From Cyclobacteriaceae bacterium (GTDB lineage Bacteria; Bacteroidota; Bacteroidia; Cytophagales; Cyclobacteriaceae), in NCBI GenBank assembly GCA_030589835.1, contig JAUUZS010000266.1:1-6359 (forward strand): 6,359 nt of DNA, written 5' to 3'. Under the pieces are notes generated by a model. The model did not search any database. It saw only the letters and a list, made by a program, of their open reading frames with translations, and was not told the DNA's origin. The stretch's first letter is position 1, and each line of letters opens with the position of its first letter. The position numbers were made by a program, and so were the translations under genes. Shown one piece after another: positions 1-5,393 of this stretch.

Positions 1-358
1 TTATTATCAAACCATTTGTAAAGCCATCACTATTGAAAAATAAAGAAACATATCTATTGCTTGTAATTGTGCTTGAGACATTGAAAATGTTAAACCGGGT
101 TCTGTTTCCTAATCCGTTCACATTAAATACCAATCCAGTATGACCGCCTGGCGTTGAAAACAATGCTTCATGGACACCATTTTTCCAAGATAAAACACCT
201 CCATTGACTTCAAACAGACTTGATGGTGTCGTTACACCCACCCCCACATTTCCATTATAATGATAAATAGGGCTGTTGCTATCTCCTACCTGAGTGCCCT
301 GGCTGTAAGCCATAAAAGGTAAAATTGCTAAGCTTATCAATACATAAACCTTTCTCAT
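1..358 (-). CDS. Exported tail-fibre-like protein, N-terminal part (3' end outside window)
   Basis: The ATG at 358-356 opens a frame that stays open for 119 codons to the window edge. It begins MRKVYVLISLAILPFMAYSQ, a clear signal peptide with probable cleavage after AYS (about residue 19), so the product enters the periplasm. Residues 35-52 read YNGNVGVGVTTPSSLFEVNG, which matches the 'GNVGIGTTTPSAKLEVNG' motif seen near the N-terminus of many exported Bacteroidota proteins with phage-tail-fibre-like stalks. Those often end in a peptidase S74 (endosialidase chaperone) domain; whether this one does cannot be seen here. The rest (GGHTGLVFNVNGLGNRTRF and onward) looks like beta-rich stalk sequence. 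The start is the only ATG joined to the signal peptide. No Shine-Dalgarno is visible, which is normal for this phylum. A role in surface attachment is inferred from family resemblance only. Confidence 0.8.
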   Translation of the reverse strand, partial: MRKVYVLISLAILPFMAYSQGTQVGDSNSPIYHYNGNVGVGVTTPSSLFEVNGGVLSWKNGVHEALFSTPGGHTGLVFNVNGLGNRTRFNIFNVSSTITSNRYVSLFFNSDGFTNGLII

Positions 359-394
359 CTTGTCAATTTTTAAACATAATAATTCTGTCAAAAT

Positions 395-410
395 CAAAAT
401 CACGATTTTG
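395..410. repeat. Palindrome CAAAATC-AC-GATTTTG upstream of the tail-fibre-like gene
   Basis: The arms CAAAATC (395-401) and GATTTTG (404-410) are perfect inverted copies separated by 2 bases. The loop is too short for a stable RNA hairpin, so if it acts at all it would be as a protein-binding site. It lies 36-52 bases upstream of the start codon at 358, a plausible operator position. In A+T-rich DNA such a palindrome can arise by chance. Confidence 0.3.
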
Positions 411-514
411 TATTTTTATCCTCACAAAGTCTCTTTAGAAAATTGTAAACAAAAAATAATCAACCCTTAAAGCAAATAGGACTTATTTTTTGTCTATAAA
501 CAGTAGTTGTCTAA

Positions 515-567
515 AAATATTTACAGCGGCTTTCTCCACAAAATCTAAACGAGGGATGTAAATATTT
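515..567. repeat. Inverted repeat AAATATTTACA ... TGTAAATATTT
   Basis: AAATATTTACA at 515-525 is the exact reverse complement of TGTAAATATTT at 557-567, with 31 bases between. After one mismatch (514/568), pairing resumes for two more base pairs (512-513 with 569-570). Each arm also contains the self-palindrome AAATATTT. It could be a paired binding site or the stem of a leader RNA for the leftward gene. The composition is very A+T-rich and the spacer shows no further structure, so chance is possible. Confidence 0.4.
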
Positions 568-781
568 ATAATTGAATATAGTTTACTAACATAATATCTG
601 TCAAGTATTACTAGCATTTTTTTAGGAGGGAAGCAAATATTCTTATTTTATTCGCATCTTATATTTAAAGAGTACTATTTATATCTCTCGTCCATCTTTG
701 CCGGGAGAAAGCAGTCTGAAAAATGCATGATTTATCCGTCCTGGAAAGTTATAAATATCGTGGAGGAGTATATTAAGTTCT

Positions 782-822
782 AAAAAATTAAGGATAGGCT
801 ATCAAGGCTAAGGTTAAGCCTT
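782..822 (-). terminator. Possible terminator after the OmpA-family gene
   Basis: Just past the stop codon (829-827), reading leftward, the RNA can form a 6-bp stem AAGGCT/AGCCTT with a 7-base loop (822-804). A run of six T follows at 787-782. The T run is separated from the stem by about 16 bases, longer than in a textbook rho-independent terminator. The spacer holds a further AGCC copy and the palindrome GATAGGCTATC (793-803), so alternative pairings nearer the T run exist. The position fits; the shape is imperfect. Confidence 0.35.
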
Positions 823-826
823 TGAC

Positions 827-2863
827 TTATACCCCTACGGCCAATACTTTTATTTCTACTCTACGGTTTTTGGCCCTGTTTTCTTCGTTGTTGTTTGGAG
901 CAATGGGTTTGGCGCCACCATATCCGACGGTTTCTATGCGTTTGCGATCTATACCAAATTCTATCAGATAATCTTTAATGCGCTCTACCCTTTGGAAGGA
1001 GAGGGTTTGTTTTGCCCTTGGAGATCCTAAACCATCTGTATGCCCTGCCAATTCTATTTTAAGCTTGGGATTTTCCAGGAGTATTCCAATAAGTTTCTCG
1101 AGTGCCAGATAGGAGTCTTCCATTAAGGTTGACTTGCCGCGTTCGAACAGGAGGTTATTGATCGTAAATATCTGATTGGCCATGATTGGGGTGAGGTAGA
1201 TATTTCGATATATCTTATTATCCTGGCCAGGGGATTGCAGCGTTGTTTTTTCAAAAAATGTGATATATCCCGGGGCTTTAACAGTAAATTCATACGCGTT
1301 ATTTTTAGGAATATAGAACAAAAAATTTCCGGTTAAATCATCTGATGATGTTCTGTATGGGTTGCCATTTGTTGTGTTTTCAAGTATGATGTGTGCATTG
1401 ATCGGCTTTTTACTATTGGCATCAAATGTTTTCCCCTGAAAAGCAATTAAATTATTCGATAATTCTGGTGTGATATCCTGTAACAGAGGAATGCGGTATA
1501 TATTTTCTGAACCGTTCCGATTTCCTTCTGAGGAGGCAAAATAGGCATAATCCCCGGAAACTGTAATACTGAAATAAGCATCCCAACTTGAGGTATTTAC
1601 CGCAGGGCCTACATTGTTTGGTTTTGTCCAGCGTTGCCAGGTTTCATCCATTCGTTTTGTTTTGAATATATCACTTTGTCCATAACCTCCATGACCATCA
1701 GATGCGAAATAGAGGGTTGTATTATCAGGTGAGAGAAAAGGAGCAAATTCAGCTTTGGAAGTATTTATAGCCAGCCCCAAATTTTTAGGACTGGAGTAGT
1801 TTTCTGGACCCGTTTTCAGGCTTACATAAAGATCCTGGTCACCATAACCTCCCTCGCCTTCGATGGCCATAATGATTATTTGCTCATCGGCCGAAAGAAA
1901 GAAGTCCTGAAAGTCGCTGAAGTTCTTGTAATTTTCGATGTGCAGTTTCCGTGGAGCGCCCCACCCACTTGCTGATCTGGTGGAAATGGAAACCCCCGGA
2001 GTAATGGAGCCATCTGATTGATACCCATTGATCACAAGGAGTTTATTCCCATCTGGAGAGATGGAGCAAACGCCATTGGCAAACTGATCATTTAAGGGGA
2101 ATCCCATGTTTTCTGCACCTGTCCATTCGCCATTAATATATTTTGAAACATAGATGTCCTGAGGATCAGACTTCCCTCCGGTGTTATCGGGGTGATAAAG
2201 CCTGGAAAAATAAAGGGTGTTTCCGTCATGTGATACCAGGGGTTTTGCCTCTGTAAACTTAGAATTTATCTTGTCAGTAAGGTTTTCCTTTTCGGCGGTA
2301 AAGGTCATCACTTGCTGCACGTTGTAGTTTGCCCCTGAAAGGATATTTCGTATATCCGAAACGCTTGCTCTGTCAAGTATTCCTACAGCATCGATCTGGC
2401 AATTTCCTCGGGCAGGAATCGAATTCATTTTTATTTCTATAGATTTTACATTGTATTCCGTCCTGGGAAGGCTCAATACCATCGATCTGAATCTCGCACT
2501 GGCATTGTGAGGTTCCTGCTGAAAAATGATGTGGTTGATCCCGGCTTCATCGACTAATTTTATCTGGGTAATTCTGCCGGGTTCGTTATTTTCAATAATG
2601 ATTACCTGTTGAACCTGCTGAGCAGTGGCAAAGCCAATATTCAGGGTTCCAAATTCTGAATCGCTTGTTAGGCGAAAAGCATTTTTATTTATACGTCCTG
2701 GAGGAAAGGCATCAGGGGGCCCCAGTGCCTGATGGCCTGAATAATCAACTTCCTGATATTGATTGTATTGATATAATAAGGTCGATGCCCATTGTATTTT
2801 TCTGATCTGGCCATATGCCGAAAATGACCATAGACAGCAAAATAGTAGAATTGCTTTTTTCAT
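827..2863 (-). CDS. OmpA-family envelope protein with discoidin-like, PD40 propeller and regulatory-like domains
   Basis: Complete, 678 residues. A signal peptide covers residues 1-19 (MKKAILLFCCLWSFSAYG, then Q); the two Cys in it are not in a lipobox. Residues about 22-164 look like the F5/8 type C (discoidin-like) module common in Bacteroidota envelope proteins (ALGPPDAFPPGR ... GNCQIDAVGI). Residues about 203-460 hold PD40/WD40-like propeller blades, recognisable by VSHDGNTLYFS, SISPDGNKLLV and FLSPDNTTLYFASDG. Residues about 475-560 resemble a carboxypeptidase-regulatory-like beta sandwich (FQGKTFDANSKKPINAHIIL). Residues about 566-675 are an OmpA C-terminal domain with AGHTDGLGSPRAKQTLSFQR; D610 and R625 have the spacing of the Asp/Arg pair that binds diaminopimelate in peptidoglycan. 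The usual Asn of this motif is Lys618. The order propeller, regulatory-like, OmpA matches T9SS-associated PorE, but PorE starts with TPRs and this does not, so I do not assign that symbol. It probably sits in the periplasm attached to the cell wall. It lies 82 bp downstream of the cohesin-like gene with no own promoter seen. Confidence 0.92.
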   Translation of the reverse strand: MKKAILLFCCLWSFSAYGQIRKIQWASTLLYQYNQYQEVDYSGHQALGPPDAFPPGRINKNAFRLTSDSEFGTLNIGFATAQQVQQVIIIENNEPGRITQIKLVDEAGINHIIFQQEPHNASARFRSMVLSLPRTEYNVKSIEIKMNSIPARGNCQIDAVGILDRASVSDIRNILSGANYNVQQVMTFTAEKENLTDKINSKFTEAKPLVSHDGNTLYFSRLYHPDNTGGKSDPQDIYVSKYINGEWTGAENMGFPLNDQFANGVCSISPDGNKLLVINGYQSDGSITPGVSISTRSASGWGAPRKLHIENYKNFSDFQDFFLSADEQIIIMAIEGEGGYGDQDLYVSLKTGPENYSSPKNLGLAINTSKAEFAPFLSPDNTTLYFASDGHGGYGQSDIFKTKRMDETWQRWTKPNNVGPAVNTSSWDAYFSITVSGDYAYFASSEGNRNGSENIYRIPLLQDITPELSNNLIAFQGKTFDANSKKPINAHIILENTTNGNPYRTSSDDLTGNFLFYIPKNNAYEFTVKAPGYITFFEKTTLQSPGQDNKIYRNIYLTPIMANQIFTINNLLFERGKSTLMEDSYLALEKLIGILLENPKLKIELAGHTDGLGSPRAKQTLSFQRVERIKDYLIEFGIDRKRIETVGYGGAKPIAPNNNEENRAKNRRVEIKVLAVGV

Positions 2864-2943
2864 AAAAATTCATTTTTGCTGTGTTAACGGACTATATAGA
2901 GGTTACTTCTTTGGTTGAATAATTTTCAAAGTAATGAATTTGA

Positions 2944-2955
2944 GCCTATTTAGGC
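2944..2955. repeat. 12-bp palindrome GCCTATTTAGGC overlapping the stop codon of the cohesin-like gene
   Basis: GCCTA (2944-2948) and TAGGC (2951-2955) are perfect inverted arms around TT and include the TAG stop (2948-2946) of the leftward gene. As RNA it could form a small hairpin between the two minus-strand genes, but no T run follows in the leftward direction, so it is not a convincing terminator. That agrees with read-through into the OmpA-family gene. Confidence 0.4.
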
Positions 2956-4736
2956 AAGTTTTTTATTACTTTCCTTGTGATCATTTTTCCGTCTTTACGA
3001 ATTTTTATAAAATAAATTCCTTTAGATGAACCACTTAAATACAAGTCTATAAACTTATCCTTTATTTGTGTATAATCATAGAGCAGTGTGCCTTGCACAT
3101 CGTATATGTTTACAAATTCCAGCGATCCTTTTTCATTTGATAACCTGATGAATTCATTAAATGGATTGGGATATAGGATAATCTCACCCTTCAATTCATC
3201 CAAACCGGTGATGCCAAAATACACGATTTCCGAATCACTCGTACAGCCATAATTATTTGTTACGTTTATGGAATACGCCCCCGTGTTTTCAGGAATTAGA
3301 AATGAACTGGCCGATCGAACAAGCACGCCATCCCTGAACCAGTTGGCCTGCTCATCATTTGCATAAAGGGTATCATTCGCTTGTGTCACGATGGCATCAG
3401 GGTATATTTCGTTCTGATTCACTACAATTGTTGCTGAGGTGTGGCAATCAGAGTTCAAATCTATTACCCAGGCTTTATAGGTTCCATGTTGGAGATTTTC
3501 CATTTCCTGACCTGAAAATCGGGCATTTGCTGTGTCAATGACATCATTTTCGTAAAACCAAAAATAGCGCGGATCGAATTCCTGGGAATTGGCGAGTGAA
3601 ATCGATGCCGAGCCATTTGCCCCATTTTCACAGTAATTGTCTTCTGTGGATGTTAAGGTAATCTGCAATTCCAGTAAATCTTCTGCTACGGTTGCTTGCA
3701 AAAATGTCTTGCATAGATTTGATTTATTTTCTACAGCTATTTCATAATTTCCAGCAAGGAGTTGCTCTGCCTGGTATAAGTCTCTAAAATCGATCAGCTC
3801 CTGGCCGGTTTCAGAGCCATCCACCCACCACGAAATGTTATACAATCCTTCAGCTTGTTCACCATTTACGCTTAAATTAATGGCACCCGTTTGTTTTTCA
3901 GAATCAGTAGTACAACTGGATTGAGGAGTATTTGCCACCAACGTCAATATATCTTTTTGATAAATGGATTCATCTAATACTTCACCGGTAATTGCTTCGG
4001 TTAATATCAGATTATTGTCATCTCGTATTTGAACCGTGTAATTCCCCGGAGGAACGGAATCATACTCAGGACCGATCCAATCTGCGGTGGCTTTTACTTC
4101 ACTGCCAACAAACCATTGAATGTTGAAGTTGGCGGTGTTGCCTGCCATATACACTGATAAAGCTCCATTAGGTGCCTTTTCATCACAGGAAGTATTGGGT
4201 TGTAGCACCAAATCAATTAAATCGCTTTTATTGATGGCAGTATAAATGCTTCCTGATGTAGCATTTACGGGAATGATATCATAGTTGCTGTTTGCAATTT
4301 CTATCGGAAAAGCAGGAGATGAAAAGGTATCTTCAAAAGAAATAGCAACCGCTTGTGTGGTATTTGTAATGACTTCGAATTGTACGGAAAAAATCATGGA
4401 TTGATCGTCAATGCTGACCGGGTTGGCATCAGCGGGTTCCCAAACAAAGCGGATATGCCCATTGCCTGCATTTGTCGTACCAAAATTGCTGACTCCTAAA
4501 TCCTTGATGCCAAAATCAGCAACACTTATGAAAGAGAGCATCGTGGGATCCCAGTTTAACGAGGCCTGGAAGGCAATAATATCTGTAAAATTATTTACTC
4601 TGATATAGATATTGATGATTTCCCCCTGTATGCCATAGCTTTCAGAAGCGGATAATGATACTGCTTCCTGAGCGCTTAAGTTTTTAGGAAAAAAGAGGCC
4701 GAAAAAAAATAAAACAAAAAATATATTTCGAGTCAT
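2946..4736 (-). CDS. Secreted cohesin-like domain protein with T9SS type A sorting domain
   Basis: Complete, 596 residues. A signal peptide covers residues 1-22 (FFPKNLSAQ, then E). Residues about 25-168 resemble a cohesin fold (VSLSASESYGIQGEIINIYI ... FQASLNWDPTMLSFISV). Three degenerate modules follow at about 174-252, 263-350 and 355-440. Each has a Cys near its start (C184, C275, C369), a small-residue strand (NGALSV, TGAINLSV, NGSASISL), a Trp (W208, W303, W393) and a closing G-x-Y strand (GNYTVQI, GNYEIAV, GTYKAWV), as in SprB-like repeats. Modules two and three also end in a Cys (C342, C431), allowing a disulfide within each; module one lacks it. An Ig-like module spans about 445-508 (ANWFRDGVLV ... 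GAYSINVTNNYGC). Residues about 512-596 are a type A T9SS sorting domain (ILYPNPFNEFIRLSN, VNIYDVQGTLL, GIYFIKIRKDGKMITRKVIK). The protein should cross the outer membrane and be released or surface-attached. No catalytic domain is visible; a binding or scaffold role is inferred. The start is supported by the signal peptide and by a promoter box 25 bases upstream. Confidence 0.92.
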   Translation of the reverse strand: MTRNIFFVLFFFGLFFPKNLSAQEAVSLSASESYGIQGEIINIYIRVNNFTDIIAFQASLNWDPTMLSFISVADFGIKDLGVSNFGTTNAGNGHIRFVWEPADANPVSIDDQSMIFSVQFEVITNTTQAVAISFEDTFSSPAFPIEIANSNYDIIPVNATSGSIYTAINKSDLIDLVLQPNTSCDEKAPNGALSVYMAGNTANFNIQWFVGSEVKATADWIGPEYDSVPPGNYTVQIRDDNNLILTEAITGEVLDESIYQKDILTLVANTPQSSCTTDSEKQTGAINLSVNGEQAEGLYNISWWVDGSETGQELIDFRDLYQAEQLLAGNYEIAVENKSNLCKTFLQATVAEDLLELQITLTSTEDNYCENGANGSASISLANSQEFDPRYFWFYENDVIDTANARFSGQEMENLQHGTYKAWVIDLNSDCHTSATIVVNQNEIYPDAIVTQANDTLYANDEQANWFRDGVLVRSASSFLIPENTGAYSINVTNNYGCTSDSEIVYFGITGLDELKGEIILYPNPFNEFIRLSNEKGSLEFVNIYDVQGTLLYDYTQIKDKFIDLYLSGSSKGIYFIKIRKDGKMITRKVIKNLPK

Positions 4737-4760
4737 TAATGCTAATGATATTATTTAGGA

Positions 4761-4793
4761 CAAATATAATTATGGATGCCGGATAAAAGGCAA
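4761..4793 (-). promoter_or_regulatory. Bacteroidota-type promoter for the cohesin-like/OmpA gene pair
   Basis: On the minus strand TATATTTG (4768-4761) is an exact match to the Bacteroidota -7 consensus TAnnTTTG. TTG at 4793-4791, 22 bases further upstream, fits the -33 element at accepted spacing. Transcription would start near 4755, giving a leader of roughly 20 bases before the ATG at 4736. It is the only perfect box I found upstream of any gene here, and it suggests a transcript covering 4736-827. Confidence 0.65.
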
Positions 4794-5023
4794 TAAGTAA
4801 CCTATTGATTGATGTGAATGGCATGAAAGAGATAAAATTCCTGACTTATGATGGTTTGTTGTGAATGTATCCAATGCTGACCTATATAATTTAGGTTCTA
4901 ATTAGCAATACGGTTAAAGAGCCAAAAGACATAGAACCAACATTATCTTATAATATTAGCACTATGTAAATCTAAAAGCCAACGGCTGCTCCCTTATCCT
5001 TAAATTGAGAATATCAATGAAAT

Positions 5024-5072
5024 TAATGGCTCATGATACGCATAATTACTGAATGCTTATTATGAGCCATTA
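5024..5072. repeat. Long near-perfect hairpin
   Basis: TAATGGCTCAT (5024-5034) pairs perfectly with ATGAGCCATTA (5062-5072). The stem continues inward as a G-T wobble (5035/5061), three pairs (5036-5038 with 5058-5060), one C-T mismatch (5039/5057) and four pairs GCAT/ATGC (5040-5043 with 5053-5056), closing on a 9-base loop. That gives 18 Watson-Crick pairs in a 49-base unit. Neither side is followed by a T run, so a standard terminator is unlikely. It ends 8 bases before the target duplication of the adjacent MITE-like element. It may be a separate palindromic repeat or a binding site; the function is unknown. Confidence 0.7.
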
Positions 5073-5148
5073 GGATTATTTAGAGCCTGTCTATAAAGTC
5101 ATCGAATTGAAATATTCATCTTTTTGCGCTTTTTTACTAAGCTCAACT

Positions 5149-5165
5149 TGCCTAATACCCAGGCA
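5149..5165. repeat. Small palindrome TGCCT-N7-AGGCA in the centre of the MITE-like element
   Basis: TGCCT (5149-5153) and AGGCA (5161-5165) form a 5-bp stem with a 7-base loop. It lies in the 28-base central loop enclosed by the CTAAGCTCAA/TTGAGCTTAG stem, so it caps the large foldback. The same arms and spacing recur at 5195-5211. Confidence 0.55.
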
Positions 5166-5194
5166 TTTGCTGCATTGAGCTTAGCAAAAAACCC

Positions 5195-5211
5195 TGCCTA
5201 CCGGACAGGCA
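5195..5211. repeat. REP-like palindrome TGCCTACCGGACAGGCA in the right arm of the MITE-like element
   Basis: TGCCT (5195-5199) and AGGCA (5207-5211) enclose ACCGGAC. Comparing the two arms of the element, this G+C-rich unit of about 20 bases has no counterpart in the left arm, so it looks like a later insertion. Similar palindromes built on TGCCT...AGGCA are, as I recall, frequent intergenic repeats in Bacteroidota genomes; copy number cannot be seen from this window. Confidence 0.55.
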
Positions 5212-5393
5212 AGCATCAAAAATATAAACCTTTCAAAAATCAAGCACTTTATAGACAGACTCTAGTGAAGCGTAAAATTATCTATTTAATGACGAATTCC
5301 ATATAAGGAATCAAATATAAATAGTAAGCTGGTTTTCGTGAAGTATTTATTTCTATGTTTATATTGTGATTTCAACCACATGATTAAACCACT

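Larger units (their letters stand above)
359..826. other. Non-coding region between the OmpA-family gene and the tail-fibre-like gene
   Basis: This A+T-rich stretch of 468 bp has no convincing gene on either strand; the longest ATG frame I checked is 17 codons (723-776). It must hold the promoter of the leftward gene at 358 and the transcript end of the gene at 827. I see a perfect 11-bp inverted repeat (515-525 with 557-567), a short palindrome at 395-410 and a possible terminator hairpin at 804-822. I find no perfect TAnnTTTG box on the minus strand; the nearest is TATGTTTA at 378-371, which lies too close to the start codon to be persuasive. Confidence 0.7.
5083..5262. mobile_element. MITE-like foldback element, 180 bp, with TA target duplication
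   Basis: The left end GAGCCTGTCTATAAAGT (5083-5099) and the inverted right end ACTTTATAGACAGACTC (5246-5262) match at 16 of 17 positions. Both ends are flanked by TA (5081-5082 and 5263-5264), which reads as a 2-bp target duplication. A second inverted pair lies inside, CTAAGCTCAA (5137-5146) and TTGAGCTTAG (5175-5184), continued outward past one mismatch by T5/A5. The DNA between these pairs is also loosely similar in inverted orientation, so the whole unit folds as a long imperfect hairpin. It has no transposase gene, so it would need one in trans. TA duplication is known for IS630/Tc1-type elements and some IS5 subgroups; I cannot assign the parent IS. Confidence 0.8.
4737..5393. other. 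Divergent non-coding region with promoter, long hairpin and MITE-like element
   Basis: These 657 bp separate the leftward cohesin-like gene from the rightward amidohydrolase gene. ATG-started frames in the part left of 5081 are all very short (for example 13 codons near 4824), and frames across 5083-5262 run through the inverted-repeat element and resemble no protein. From left to right it holds the leftward promoter (4761-4793), an unremarkable A+T-rich stretch (about 4800-5020), a 49-nt hairpin (5024-5072), the MITE-like element (5083-5262) and about 130 bp of leader DNA before the amidohydrolase start. Confidence 0.7.

Noticed and set aside
371..378. TATGTTTA (minus strand) as a -7 box for the tail-fibre-like gene
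   Set aside because: One mismatch to consensus, the TTG spacing is 16 (slightly short), and it would leave a leader of only a few bases before the ATG at 358.
723..776. 17-codon frame MHDLSVLESYKYRGGVY
   Set aside because: Too short, with no signal peptide, no recognised family and no supporting promoter; this length is expected by chance.
2941..2966. GCC-TATTTA-GGC followed by AAGTTTTTT as a plus-strand terminator
   Set aside because: The shape is terminator-like only on the plus strand, where no gene is transcribed toward it; the T run encodes part of the minus-strand gene's C-terminus.
3359..3541. 60-codon open frame on the plus strand
   Set aside because: It is antisense to the well-supported cohesin-like/T9SS gene and shows no protein-like features.
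4411..4608. 65-codon open frame on the plus strand
   Set aside because: It is antisense to the cohesin-like domain and is explained by that gene's codon pattern.
4894..4938. Inverted repeat GGTTCTA ... TAGAACC
   Set aside because: Only 7 bp with a 31-base gap and no extension in either direction; expected by chance in this much sequence.
4977..4987. AGCC-AAC-GGCT mini-hairpin followed on the minus strand by TTTTAGATTT
   Set aside because: A 4-bp stem is too weak, and no minus-strand gene lies upstream of it to be terminated within the window.
5124..5306. 60-codon open frame on the plus strand
   Set aside because: It runs through the arms and right end of the MITE-like element, its product resembles no protein family, and its low-complexity sequence follows the inverted repeats.
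5354..5361. TATGTTTA as a -7 box for the amidohydrolase gene
   Set aside because: It misses the last base of TAnnTTTG and has no TTG at the right spacing upstream, so the support is too weak to list.
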